From contig JADBWH010000021.1 in NCBI GenBank assembly GCA_020404105.1, forward strand, positions 1 through 64,000: 64,000 bases of DNA. The letters are read 5' to 3'. The translations under genes were made by a program, and so were the position numbers. The notes under the pieces were generated by a model. It made no database searches. It worked only from the letters and a program-made list of their open reading frames with translations, and was not told the DNA's origin. Below, in pieces: positions 52,657-62,135 of the stretch (position 1 is its first letter; each line of letters starts with the position of its first letter). The DNA is from Pseudanabaena sp. M53BS1SP1A06MG (GTDB lineage: Bacteria > Cyanobacteriota > Cyanobacteriia > Pseudanabaenales > Pseudanabaenaceae).

Positions 52657-54975
52657 ATGGAATTCTCGATTACTCAACTGTTAGATAACTTCTCTGATGA
52701 CAAGCTAGTTACGCCTAAAGCGATCGAAAAAAAACTTGGAATTAGTGACGATAGCAAAAGCGTCCGTAAGCTCCAAGTTGCCCTTGATGCTCTCGAAAAA
52801 ATTGGTATTCTCGAAAAAGATAAAGGACGTTACCGCCGCATCCATGAGGAAGGTTTGGTGGAAGGTCGCTTGCGTTGTTCCAGTAAAGGATTTTGCTTTG
52901 CCATCCAAGATGTTGAGGGGGCAGAGGATATATATGTACGCGAGAGTCGTTTGAGTAATGCTTGGAATGGCGATCGCGTATTGGTGCGAGTTACTAAGGA
53001 TGGGGTCAGAAGGCGATCGCCTGAAGGTGAGGTGCGTCTGATTCTAGAGCGTTCTAATCCAACTCTACTATCGACGGTAAAATTGACCGACGGCAGCTAC
53101 CGTGCAGTCCCATTAGATGACCGCCTTTTGTTTGAAGTTGAACTAGTACCTGATGAGGAAACTCCTGATCTGAGTGTGGCATTTGGTAAATTGGTACATT
53201 TGGAAATGGTGCGCTTTTCTCTAGGTAATCATTTGCCATTGGGTCGCATTTTACAAGTCTTGGGAGATGACGCTGAGTCAACTAATGATATTGACTTGGT
53301 ATGTTGCAAGCATAATTTACCAAGAAGATTCAGTGCTAAGGCTTTGACGGCAGCAGCAAGTTTGCCAAGGGGAGTTAGAAAAGCTGATCTAAAACATCGT
53401 CTAGATCTCCGCAAAACTCTTACTGTCAGAATTGGTAATGCAGCAGCAATTTCCATCACCCAAAGTGAAACAGGTTGGGAATTGGGTGTCCATATTCCTG
53501 ATGTTGCCACCTATGTAATAGCAGGTTCGCCGTTAGACTTAGAAGCACGTAAGCGACTAAGATCATTTTTCTTAGGTGACACGATTTTGCCAATGTTGCC
53601 TGAGATGAATGTTTTTAATCAGCCTGAATATCTCACGATGTCAGTGCTCATTAAATTAGACCATGATGGTAATGTGCATTCTTTCGAGATTCAACCTTCG
53701 GCAATTTTGGTGCGAGCAAATCTCAGTTACCAAAGAGCGCAACAAATTCTCGATGGCAAGGTAACTGTTGATGAAGATGCGCCAAGTCAAGAGATTGATA
53801 CAGAAGTAGAAGAGTTAGTACATTTAATTGCTAAGGTTGGCTCATTGCTGCAAAATCATTCCAATGCAATTAGGTTAGTCTTACCTCAGATTCCCTCTCA
53901 AGAGGCGGATGAAGGTGTTAGAGGATTAACAGTAGTTCCTCTGACTCTGCCTATTTCTGGTACTGTAACGGAAGTGATGATTTTGGCGAATAAGGCGATC
54001 GCTTTGCATTTGCAATCCTTGGCGATTCCTGCCATTTATCTACGCCAAGTTCCTCCTGATCAAGGTAAAGTTGACGATTGGCTGAAGCTATTAGATAGCA
54101 TGGGTATTTCTGCTCAGTTAGAAACTCCTGAGCAAATCCAGGTTGCTGATCTACATCGCATTTTGCATCAGATTAATCAACTTGGGCAGGAAGCGACTCG
54201 CGATATTCTTAAATATCTCTTACTATCGATGTTTAAGCCCAATGAATATGTACTTGCACCTGCGATCCATTTTGGTTTGGGATTAATTGAGCAGCCCTAC
54301 ATACATGGTGTATTTCCCCAGCACCATTATGGAGATTTATTAATTCAACGGACTTTGCATACAGTGTTTGAAGAAGGACGCGATCGCCGTAGCATTCGGA
54401 TTAAGGACGGGGTGAATTTGCGAAGTTCTACTGCCCACGGTCAGGTCAATTGGAGTGTCTTGCCTCCTGAAACGGAACGTCAGTTAATTGAGGACTTAGA
54501 AGCGATCTTGCCTAAGCTTAATCAAGCTGATACTTTGTATCATCGTTCAATTTCTGATTTAGATGGATTGCGTAAAGCGGAATTTATGCGATCGCATACT
54601 GGCGGTAATTTCTATGGCATCATTACTAGCGTTCAATCCTATGGCTTCTTTGTTGAGATTGAGTCCTTACTTGTAGAGGGCTTAGTCCATGTCAGTTCTC
54701 TCAAGGATGACTGGTACGAGTTCCCCTTAATTAATGGTAAGGGTCGAGCCAGAGCTTCGACTTTACTGGTGGGTCGTCGTAGTGGTCGTCAATATTGCTT
54801 GGGCGATCGCGTTGAAGTACAGGTCAAGGGCGTTGATTACTATCGCCAACAAATTGATTTGGTAGCAGTTGTCACTCCTGAAGATGATCGTGACTCGTCT
54901 ACTTCGGAATTTAGTTCTATATCAGAAGCTGATTTAGAAATTCCTGAGGATATCGAGGCAGCAAATATAGAATAA
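52657..54975 (+). CDS. Zam/RNase R-like protein with degenerate catalytic motifs
   Basis: A 772-residue protein with RNase R layout: N-terminal winged-helix region (~1-65), cold-shock-like domains, RNB domain (~245-600) and a C-terminal S1 domain (~645-740; Y-G-F-F-V-E-I-E and H-V-S-S-L). It resembles the cyanobacterial Zam/VacB group. At the first active-site block (residues 256-269) the expected D-x5-D-x-D-D aspartates are absent (T-V-R-I-G-N-A-A-A-I), and at 551-562 the S-P-I-R-R-Y block reads F-P-Q-H-H-Y. Hydrolysis of RNA is thus doubtful; RNA binding may remain. Confidence 0.8.
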   Translation: MEFSITQLLDNFSDDKLVTPKAIEKKLGISDDSKSVRKLQVALDALEKIGILEKDKGRYRRIHEEGLVEGRLRCSSKGFCFAIQDVEGAEDIYVRESRLSNAWNGDRVLVRVTKDGVRRRSPEGEVRLILERSNPTLLSTVKLTDGSYRAVPLDDRLLFEVELVPDEETPDLSVAFGKLVHLEMVRFSLGNHLPLGRILQVLGDDAESTNDIDLVCCKHNLPRRFSAKALTAAASLPRGVRKADLKHRLDLRKTLTVRIGNAAAISITQSETGWELGVHIPDVATYVIAGSPLDLEARKRLRSFFLGDTILPMLPEMNVFNQPEYLTMSVLIKLDHDGNVHSFEIQPSAILVRANLSYQRAQQILDGKVTVDEDAPSQEIDTEVEELVHLIAKVGSLLQNHSNAIRLVLPQIPSQEADEGVRGLTVVPLTLPISGTVTEVMILANKAIALHLQSLAIPAIYLRQVPPDQGKVDDWLKLLDSMGISAQLETPEQIQVADLHRILHQINQLGQEATRDILKYLLLSMFKPNEYVLAPAIHFGLGLIEQPYIHGVFPQHHYGDLLIQRTLHTVFEEGRDRRSIRIKDGVNLRSSTAHGQVNWSVLPPETERQLIEDLEAILPKLNQADTLYHRSISDLDGLRKAEFMRSHTGGNFYGIITSVQSYGFFVEIESLLVEGLVHVSSLKDDWYEFPLINGKGRARASTLLVGRRSGRQYCLGDRVEVQVKGVDYYRQQIDLVAVVTPEDDRDSSTSEFSSISEADLEIPEDIEAANIE

Positions 54976-55016
54976 TCTCACTAGCCACAATTACCTCATA
55001 CCACGAGTTCCCCACC

Positions 55017-57062
55017 ATGTCGCTTTCCCGCTTATTGGTGACTATTTTAAACCGTCTTCAGCCATCTGCGGAGACGGTCATGCTTGTATCTGCGATCGCT
55101 GTCGGTGTGATTAGTGGCATTGGCGTTACTCTATTTCGCAAACTGATCTTAATTGCCCAAGAAATTTATTGGCATGAGATAGCTGTAGCTCTGAGTAATC
55201 AATGGCATTGGGCAATAATCTTTATCCCCATGTTGGGGGCATTAGTTGTCAGCTTAGTCCGATTGCGTCTAGATCAAGTAGAAGCGAAAACCTTGAGCAA
55301 AGGGCAGATAGTCAGTGACGTAGGGCAATCCTATTCACAGGTTCCCTTGAAAACATTAGCCGCAGCGCTTTCCTTGGGGTCTGGTGCTTCCCTCGGACCA
55401 GAGGGACCGAGCGTGGAGTTAGGTAGCAACATTGGTTCTATTCTCGGACAAATGTTGCAGTTTTCCAGTGAGCGAATTCGACTATTAATTGGTGCAGGTG
55501 GAGCCGCAGGACTAGCCGCAGGTTTTAATGCACCGATCGCAGGTGTATTTTTTGCCCTTGAGGTATTGCTCCGCGATTCCTATCGCACTAATAAATCTAG
55601 TCCGAATTCAGACGTGAGTGTGGTCGTTATTGCCTCCGTTATTTCGGCGCTAGTTTCGCAAATCAGTCTCGGTGAGCGCCCTGCTTTTAGCTTGCCCGTA
55701 TATGAAGTTCGTAGCTACTGGGAATTACCGATTTATTTAGGATTAGGGGTATTAGCTAGTGTAGTTGCCCTTATGTTTGCCAGTGCAGTTAAGCAGGCTA
55801 AGAAGTTTTTTGCGGGAGAATGGGCGATCGCTACATTTATGCAAAAACTATCCTTGCCCGTGAAACTTCTGATCGGTGGGCTATGTGTTGGCATAATTGC
55901 TTTGACTTTTCCTGAAGCGATTGGTATAGGTTATGAGACTGTAGAATCAATTTTGCAAGATACCCCGTTCACAATTCCTTTATTAGGTATTTTGCTAGTT
56001 ATCAAACTATTGCTAACGGCGATTAGTTCCGCGAGTGGCTTTGTGGGCGGACTGTTTGCACCTTCAATTTTTTTGGGAGCAGTACTGGGCAGTCTATATG
56101 GTCAGGCGATCGCTAGTTTATTACCTGCTTCAATTCCGATAGCAGCTTCCCCTGCCTATGCGCTAGTGGGGATGGCAGCAGTACTCGCAGGCACGGTACG
56201 CGCTCCGCTTACATCAGTACTCTTACTATTTGAAATGACTCGCGACTATCGTATCGTTTTGCCTCTGATGGCAGCCGTAGGGCTTTGTGCATGGATACTT
56301 GATCAGTTAGATACATCTAAGACTGATCGCATGATTATGCAGTGGTCAAATTTGCCCGCCGATATTGAAGTCCTTGAAAAAATTAAAATTGCGGAGGTCA
56401 TGACCTTAAATCCTGCTTCAGTCAAATATTCAATGCCCGTGTTACAGGCTGCCCAATTTATTACTAGTGGCTATCATCACAGCGCTTTAGTTTTTGATGA
56501 TGTCAATCATTTGCAGGGCATCCTTACCACACAGGATTTAAAACGAATCCTCTCTGCACCCACTAGTGAGCCTGCCTTTGAGGAAATGACTGTTCAAAAT
56601 ATTTGTACGCGAGAAGTACTGTGCACCTTTGCTGATGAGTCTCTCGCTGAGGCACTCAAGCGGATGGCGACAAGGGATTTGCGACAAATGCCAGTAGTTG
56701 ATCGCAATCAACCGAAACGAGTAATTGGTATGGTTGATCGGCTTGCTATTACAACAGCCTATAACACAGCGCTAACAAAACGAGCGATCGCTGCTAGAAT
56801 TACACCGACTAAACCGAATACAAGTACAAGTAATACTAATAATGCTGCAGTCTTAACCAACACGTTAAATGCAGCTAACACTGGTGCTAATACTAATGTT
56901 AGTAATGGTGGTAGCCGTCATAATGTCGATCATCGATATGATGATGGTAATACTGGTAGTAACGGTTCTAGCAATAATGATAACGATAATCCTCTAAATG
57001 CTCCTCTAAATAATAAAAAAAGAGAATTAGATATTCATAGCTCTGAGATAATTCCCTCCTAA
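55017..57062 (+). CDS. CLC-type chloride channel/antiporter with CBS domains
   Basis: A 681-residue protein with ~10-12 membrane helices. Selectivity motifs are visible: G-S-G-A-S-L-G-P-E-G-P (gating glutamate in G-x-E-G-P) and G-G-L-F-A-P-S-I. A CBS pair follows at ~450-580 (V-M-T-L-N-P-A-S and I-C-T-R-E-V-L). The last ~85 residues are rich in N, T, S and D, low complexity and unusual for the family. It starts 41 bases after the zam-like stop, so co-transcription is possible. Confidence 0.9.
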   Translation: MSLSRLLVTILNRLQPSAETVMLVSAIAVGVISGIGVTLFRKLILIAQEIYWHEIAVALSNQWHWAIIFIPMLGALVVSLVRLRLDQVEAKTLSKGQIVSDVGQSYSQVPLKTLAAALSLGSGASLGPEGPSVELGSNIGSILGQMLQFSSERIRLLIGAGGAAGLAAGFNAPIAGVFFALEVLLRDSYRTNKSSPNSDVSVVVIASVISALVSQISLGERPAFSLPVYEVRSYWELPIYLGLGVLASVVALMFASAVKQAKKFFAGEWAIATFMQKLSLPVKLLIGGLCVGIIALTFPEAIGIGYETVESILQDTPFTIPLLGILLVIKLLLTAISSASGFVGGLFAPSIFLGAVLGSLYGQAIASLLPASIPIAASPAYALVGMAAVLAGTVRAPLTSVLLLFEMTRDYRIVLPLMAAVGLCAWILDQLDTSKTDRMIMQWSNLPADIEVLEKIKIAEVMTLNPASVKYSMPVLQAAQFITSGYHHSALVFDDVNHLQGILTTQDLKRILSAPTSEPAFEEMTVQNICTREVLCTFADESLAEALKRMATRDLRQMPVVDRNQPKRVIGMVDRLAITTAYNTALTKRAIAARITPTKPNTSTSNTNNAAVLTNTLNAANTGANTNVSNGGSRHNVDHRYDDGNTGSNGSSNNDNDNPLNAPLNNKKRELDIHSSEIIPS

Positions 57063-57109
57063 AATTTAGAGACTGTCTTAATTTAGTAACTAGCCCCCAC
57101 AAGGATGTC

Positions 57110-57694
57110 ATGAATAGCGAAGAAATACTCATAGAATTTGTGGCAAGTAGCGATCGCTCTAATGGTGAGTCGATCAAGGCTCTCAGTACCAATAAGGTAA
57201 AAGAGAGTATTCAGCAAATTGCCAATCTCGTCCAACAACTCGCACCTGAAAGTACTCCCAATCAAACTAATGGGCTAGCTCTAGATGAAGTTGAAGTTGC
57301 CATAAAATTGACTGAATCAGGTGAAGCAGTTTTGTTAGGCAATGGGCAAAGTAGTAGCGCAATTATCTTAAGGTTTCGTCGTCCCAAACATTTAGTTAGT
57401 GGTCTATCTCCCACTAGTGCCAATGATCTAGCAATTTCCAACCAAGGAATTAGCTACCAGAAATTACAGGATTTGCTCGCTAGTGGTAAGTGGCAAGAAG
57501 CTAATCAGGAAACATGGAATGTGATGTGTCAAGCAGCAAACAAAAATATTGGCTCTGTTCTATCCGCAGATGATATCAAGCAAATTTCCTGTGAAGTCTT
57601 GCAGACTATTGATAGTCTCTGGCAAAAGCATAGTCAGGGTCGCTATGGATTTAGCTCTCAAAATCAAATCTATGTGTCATCAATTATGGGCTAA
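57110..57694 (+). CDS. Trypco1-like domain plus N-terminal half of GUN4 domain
   Basis: A 194-residue protein. Residues ~1-95 resemble the trypsin-co-occurring domain 1 (L-D-E-V-E-V-A-I-K-L-T-E-S-G-E-A). Residues 114-194 match the first half of GUN4: Y-Q-K-L-Q-D-L-L-A-S-G-K-W-Q-E-A-N, L-Q-T-I-D-S-L-W-Q-K-H-S-Q-G-R-Y-G-F-S and Q-N-Q-I-Y, then the protein stops. GUN4 binds porphyrins and stimulates Mg-chelatase; the fold needs ~60 further residues, and these are found at the end of the next gene. The stop is followed by several more in-frame stops. Confidence 0.8.
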   Translation: MNSEEILIEFVASSDRSNGESIKALSTNKVKESIQQIANLVQQLAPESTPNQTNGLALDEVEVAIKLTESGEAVLLGNGQSSSAIILRFRRPKHLVSGLSPTSANDLAISNQGISYQKLQDLLASGKWQEANQETWNVMCQAANKNIGSVLSADDIKQISCEVLQTIDSLWQKHSQGRYGFSSQNQIYVSSIMG

Positions 57695-57847
57695 GGGTTA
57701 TAGTCTGAGAATTTCCGAGCTAGGCTTCCTTAATATTAGGAGCATAGGATCACAAGTTTGAGATAAGTAAGAAGTAAGGATACTCTGCTTCACTTAGCCT
57801 TTACTAAATATTAACTTATTAACTTTAAGATTACAGGGGTCATTGTC

Positions 57848-58987
57848 ATGGATCAGGATAAGCAAAAGCAGATTACGATGTACTTCATCGAAGAAGCCAA
57901 GGAACATCTGCAAACTATTGAGTCAGGGCTGCTTAATTTACAATCGATCATGGGTAATGTGGAATCGGTAAATGAGGTATTTCGAGCTGCCCATTCGATT
58001 AAGGGAGGAGCCGCGATGTTGGGATTTAGTAGTATCCAACATGTTGCTCATAACTTTGAAGATTATTTCAAAGTAATTCGAGAACATAGTGGTTTTCAAG
58101 TTGATCAGCATCTCCAAACGCTTTTTTTACAAGCTTTTGACAAATTACAAGAACTGGTTGAATTGCTTCAAAGTCCCTATGGACTAACTAAGGATGCTGT
58201 TGATGGAGTTATGGCTGGCTCCGATCAAATCTTTGCTAATCTCAAGGAGCATCTGCAAAATTTGGTGGCAGTTGAAAAAGTTGATATGCAAACAAAGGTT
58301 GTAGCGAAATCGGAGCCAAAAGTTGATATTAGAGCTATGTTGGCAACCTTTCAGTCTGAAGTACCAATTAAACTCCGAAATATGCTGGAATTGTTCAAAC
58401 AACCTGATAGTCCACTTAGTCGTCAGAAACTGGAGAATATCTGTACGCAACTACAGGAAATGGGCGATCGCTTTGGATTAGTGGCTTGGTCAGTGATGAT
58501 CCAGTCAGTTCGTTCGGCTGTCACCAACCCCAATAATCAATTTCGTGTCCTTGCGCCAATACTGCTCAAAGAGGTTAAGCAAGCTCAAGAGCAAGTATTA
58601 AGGCAAAAGGCAAATGAAATTAAAGTCTCTCAACAATTATTGCAGTTGATTCCCGCAGATACTGATAGGCAACATGTTTCTACTAAGCCTTCTGTTACCG
58701 TGAAATCTACTTCTTCATCTGATGAATTGAGTGATCTTTTAGGAGCTGTGATTGAAGAAAATAAGGCTCTGCAAGGTTGGCAAACCTTTAGCGATCGCGT
58801 TGGTTGGCGACAAAATGGCTCTTGGATCACTTCCAATGATTTTAAGTCCCAGACTCCACCCGAAGGACATTTTCCCACACCATTATGGCTGTCATCGTGG
58901 CATCAGTCTAAAGATCCTAAGGCAAAAGAGTTTCAAGCCCAGTATTTAACTTTTTTAGCTAAACTGTCGAGTTGCAATTTGCCATAG
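57848..58987 (+). CDS. HPt-domain protein carrying the C-terminal half of a GUN4 domain
   Basis: A 379-residue protein. Residues ~1-110 are an HPt domain (F-R-A-A-H-S-I-K-G-G-A-A-M-L-G-F; phospho-histidine H49) of the CheA type. A second helical region (~150-245) follows, then a linker. Residues 308-379 match the second half of GUN4: F-S-D-R-V-G-W-R-Q-N-G-S-W-I-T-S-N-D-F and P-P-E-G-H-F-P. It is 153 bases downstream of the gene with the first half, in the same frame, with its own AGGGG ribosome-binding site. A strong terminator follows. Confidence 0.8.
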   Translation: MDQDKQKQITMYFIEEAKEHLQTIESGLLNLQSIMGNVESVNEVFRAAHSIKGGAAMLGFSSIQHVAHNFEDYFKVIREHSGFQVDQHLQTLFLQAFDKLQELVELLQSPYGLTKDAVDGVMAGSDQIFANLKEHLQNLVAVEKVDMQTKVVAKSEPKVDIRAMLATFQSEVPIKLRNMLELFKQPDSPLSRQKLENICTQLQEMGDRFGLVAWSVMIQSVRSAVTNPNNQFRVLAPILLKEVKQAQEQVLRQKANEIKVSQQLLQLIPADTDRQHVSTKPSVTVKSTSSSDELSDLLGAVIEENKALQGWQTFSDRVGWRQNGSWITSNDFKSQTPPEGHFPTPLWLSSWHQSKDPKAKEFQAQYLTFLAKLSSCNLP

Positions 58988-59029
58988 AGAAGAGCTTGTT
59001 AGTAGCAAGTCACTAACAAGCTCTTCTTT
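58988..59029 (+). terminator. Terminator of the HPt/GUN4 gene
   Basis: AGAAGAGCTTGTTAGT and complement pair around AGCAAGTC, with TTTATT after the stem, immediately following the stop codon. Confidence 0.75.
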
Positions 59030-59315
59030 ATTAAATGTATTAAGTGTATTTTTACTTTAGCTCAGAGGGTCATAGTTATATAACTCTTTGCGCTGACTTT
59101 AAAACCCAGAAGATTTTTTGAGAACGGCACAAAGCGCCGCTCTCAAAAAATCTTTTATACTACTTACATACAGCCTCAATAGGCTGTAACTTCAACCACA
59201 GGTTGTGGATTCGCTAGCCTGAGAAAACTGTAATTAGTAATACCTTTGTCTAATAGGCAATCACCTTAAATAAAATAGATAAAGGCTATAAGATACTTAA
59301 ATACAAAAGTAATTC
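59030..59315. other. Intergenic region before the BMP-type ABC operon
   Basis: It contains a second hairpin (59111-59153; AGATTTTTTGAGA and complement around GGCACAAAGCGCC) that ends with TTTT. No gene is seen. The promoter of the ABC operon presumably lies between 59160 and 59315. Confidence 0.45.
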
Positions 59316-60587
59316 ATGGGAATAATCTCTAAACGTGCTGCTTCTATAGTTTCTATGAAGCGCTTATGGGTTGTAGCGCTAGTAGGAATGTTTGCTGGAG
59401 CTTGTAACAACACTCCATCAACTCCTACGTCAGCCACTACTGCGGCCACTACTGCAACCACTACATCTTCAGATGCAAAAGAATTTAAAGCAGCAATGAT
59501 TTTGGTTGGGCCGAAAAATGATTCTGGTTGGAACCAAGGTCATTACGAAGCCTCGAAATATGTAATGGACAAGGTATCTGACGTAAAGTTTGACTATGTT
59601 GATAAAGTCAACCCAGGCGATCGCCCAAATGTCAAAGCTTCTCAAGTAGCAGATGACCTGATCAGTAAAGGTGCAAAGCTGATCATTTTCAATTCTGATG
59701 ACTTTAAAGATGATGCTCTAGAAACTGCGAAAAAGCATCCTAATGTTTCTGTAATTCATTCAAGCGGTGACTATGCTTGGAAGGATGGCAAAAATTTTAA
59801 AAACCAGAAGAATCTAGGCAATGTCATGCCTCAGATGGAGTATGGCAGAATGATTTCTGGCTGTGCAGCGGCGCTACATTCAGAAACGGGTAAAATCGGG
59901 TTTTTGGGACCATTAATCAATGACGAAACCCGTAGACTTGTGTCGTCAAGTTATTTAGGCGCTCAATATTGTTGGCAAAATTACCGCAAAAAGAATCCTG
60001 AGGATTTGAAGTTTAAAGTGGTATGGATTGGCTTCTGGTTCAATATTCCAGGACAGACACTTGACCCAACCAAAGTCTCTGATGACTTTTATAACAGTGG
60101 ATTTGATGTGGTGATGAGTGGGATTGACACACCTGAAGTTGCCGTGCAGGGCAAGAAAGCTGCTGAAGCAGGTAAGAAGGTCAAATATTTACACTATGGA
60201 CTCAAAACTGGCTGTAATGTTGCTCCAGAGATTTGCATCGGTGTTCCCTACTACAATTGGGGACCTGCATATCTCGATCAAGTCAAGAATGCTAAAGAGA
60301 ATAAATTTACAGGAGAATTTATTTCTGGTGCGCCAAACTGGAAAGATTTGAATAATGTTGACAGTTCCGCAGTTGGCTTTGAGAAGGGTAAAGCTTTGAC
60401 TCCAGAAAACGATAAGTTCTTAACAGAATTTATTACTGGCTTAGGAGATGGCAAGATTAGTCTTTTTAAAGGTCCTCTTAACTATCAAGATGGCAGTCCT
60501 TTTCTTAAGCAAGGTGAAACTGCAACCCCACAGCAAATTTGGTACTTTACCAGCTTGCTACAAGGCATTGAAGGTGCTAGTAAATAA
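59316..60587 (+). CDS. BMP-family substrate-binding lipoprotein of an ABC importer
   Basis: A 423-residue lipoprotein. The signal region ends in F-A-G-A-C (lipobox), giving a lipid-anchored cysteine near residue 30; a T/A-rich linker follows, then a BMP/Med domain with A-M-I-L-V-G-P-K-N-D-S-G-W-N-Q-G-H and V-I-H-S-S-G. Such proteins bind nucleosides (PnrA-type) or related compounds. The ATG at 59355 (M-K-R-L-W) is an equally plausible start. It is the first gene of an operon with an ATPase and two permeases. Confidence 0.9.
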   Translation: MGIISKRAASIVSMKRLWVVALVGMFAGACNNTPSTPTSATTAATTATTTSSDAKEFKAAMILVGPKNDSGWNQGHYEASKYVMDKVSDVKFDYVDKVNPGDRPNVKASQVADDLISKGAKLIIFNSDDFKDDALETAKKHPNVSVIHSSGDYAWKDGKNFKNQKNLGNVMPQMEYGRMISGCAAALHSETGKIGFLGPLINDETRRLVSSSYLGAQYCWQNYRKKNPEDLKFKVVWIGFWFNIPGQTLDPTKVSDDFYNSGFDVVMSGIDTPEVAVQGKKAAEAGKKVKYLHYGLKTGCNVAPEICIGVPYYNWGPAYLDQVKNAKENKFTGEFISGAPNWKDLNNVDSSAVGFEKGKALTPENDKFLTEFITGLGDGKISLFKGPLNYQDGSPFLKQGETATPQQIWYFTSLLQGIEGASK

Positions 60588-60593
60588 GTATGT

Positions 60594-60619
60594 CAAGGTC
60601 GCGCCAGGCGCGACCTTTG
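60594..60619 (+). promoter_or_regulatory. Intercistronic hairpin between binding protein and ATPase genes
   Basis: AAGGTCGCGCC and GGCGCGACCTT flank a single A, in the 48-base gap. Hairpins at this position often stabilise the upstream mRNA and lower expression of the genes downstream, giving excess binding protein. Effect here is inferred; no U run follows. Confidence 0.55.
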
Positions 60620-60635
60620 ACGTTATGGTATAAAG

Positions 60636-62135
60636 ATGAAAGTTGAATTACGCCATATATATAAGTCTTTTGGAAATGTCAAGGCAAACTATGATATTTC
60701 CATGACAATTGAGGCAGGAACTGTATATGGCATCTTGGGTGAAAATGGAGCAGGAAAAAGCACTTTATCCAAGGTTCTAAGTGGTTTTATTACTAAGGAC
60801 TCAGGCACGATCCTATTAGATGGAATGGAAGTGGAGATTAAAACTCCTGCTGATGCTATCCGTTTAGGCATTGGGATGCTGCATCAAGATCCTTTAGACT
60901 TTCCTTCTCTGTCTGTACTTGATAATTTTATGGCAGGGAGAAGCTCATTAGGTAATCAGAGAACTAAAATTAGTAATCGTGCTGATTTAATGAGAGAACT
61001 TCGACAGCTTTCGATAACTTTTGGCTTTGACTTACCTCCTAATGAAATCCTCAGTAATCTTACTGTAGGAGAACGACAACAGTTAGAAATATTGCGGCTG
61101 TTGTCCCTTGGGGTCAAGACTCTCATCCTTGATGAGCCAACTACAGGTATTTCTGCTTCTCAAAAAACAGCTCTCTTTGCGGCAGTTAAGCAATTGGCGG
61201 CGGATGGGAAATCAATCATTTTTGTGTCTCACAAATTAGAAGATGTTGAAGAGCTATGCGATCGCTTGATGGTGATGCGTCAGGGCAAAGTAATTGGCGA
61301 AGCTGAAGTTAAGGGGCGTGACTCCCATGAGTTAGCTTCGTCTTTGGTGGATATGATGTTTGGGCGAGAGCTTGCCATACCCGCCAAACATGAAATGAAC
61401 ATTCAACAAATGGAACCTGCTTTAGTCATTCAGGATTTGCAAATTGAGGGCGATCGCTTAAGTTTGCAGATTGAGCAATTAACGGTTAATGCAGGTGAGG
61501 TGATTGGGCTAGCGGGTTTAGAAGGTAATGGTCAACAGTTGCTACTGCTGGCTTGTGCGGGTTTAGTCAAGCTCAGTGCTGGCAAGATCCGCATTAGTGA
61601 TGTGGATATGACCAATCGCGTCTATCGCAATTTCTTGAAGGCAGGAATTGGCTATCTGCCAGCCGATCGTCTAAAGGATGGATTGATTCGTGGGCTGACA
61701 ATCCATGAGCATTTCATGTTGCGTCAATCCCATTCAGGCTTATTGATTAATTGGCGTGATACTCGCAAATTTGCTCATCAAGCCATCGAGAATTTTAATA
61801 TTCGAGGGAAACCCTCTACTAAAGTTGAGAGGCTATCGGGTGGCAATCAGCAACGTACTCAAATATCGCTTTTGCCAGATCACTTAAATCTATTATTAAT
61901 GGAACAACCAACCAGAGGTTTAGATATCGAATCGAGCCTATGGATATGGAAGCAAATGATGGCTCGATGTGAAAAAGGAATGATGATTTTATTTATATCT
62001 TCCGATCTCGATGAGATTTTGCAATATAGCGATCGCATTCTTGTATTTTGCGGTGGCAAGGTCTCACAACCTATTGATGCGAAAACTCTAACAGTAGATA
62101 AACTAGGTCATGCGATCGGAGGAAGGTTTGCATAG
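60636..62135 (+). CDS. ABC importer ATPase, two nucleotide-binding domains
   Basis: A 499-residue double ATPase of the RbsA/NupO type. The first half has Walker A G-E-N-G-A-G-K-S-T, signature L-T-V-G-E-R-Q-Q and Walker B T-L-I-L-D-E-P-T. The second half is degenerate at Walker A (G-L-E-G-N-G-Q-Q), as usual in this family, with L-S-G-G-N-Q-Q-R. It would power the nucleoside-type importer with the neighbouring lipoprotein and permeases. The next gene overlaps its end. Confidence 0.92.
   Translation: MKVELRHIYKSFGNVKANYDISMTIEAGTVYGILGENGAGKSTLSKVLSGFITKDSGTILLDGMEVEIKTPADAIRLGIGMLHQDPLDFPSLSVLDNFMAGRSSLGNQRTKISNRADLMRELRQLSITFGFDLPPNEILSNLTVGERQQLEILRLLSLGVKTLILDEPTTGISASQKTALFAAVKQLAADGKSIIFVSHKLEDVEELCDRLMVMRQGKVIGEAEVKGRDSHELASSLVDMMFGRELAIPAKHEMNIQQMEPALVIQDLQIEGDRLSLQIEQLTVNAGEVIGLAGLEGNGQQLLLLACAGLVKLSAGKIRISDVDMTNRVYRNFLKAGIGYLPADRLKDGLIRGLTIHEHFMLRQSHSGLLINWRDTRKFAHQAIENFNIRGKPSTKVERLSGGNQQRTQISLLPDHLNLLLMEQPTRGLDIESSLWIWKQMMARCEKGMMILFISSDLDEILQYSDRILVFCGGKVSQPIDAKTLTVDKLGHAIGGRFA

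Noticed and set aside
52502-52684. 60-codon frame upstream of the zam-like gene
   Set aside because: It overlaps the zam-like start by 28 bases and has no ribosome-binding site or family resemblance.
57549-57761. Frameshifted continuation of the GUN4 half domain
   Set aside because: I checked whether another frame beyond 57694 carries the missing GUN4 residues; the sequence there shows none of the V-G-W or P-E-G-H motifs, which occur only at the end of the HPt gene.
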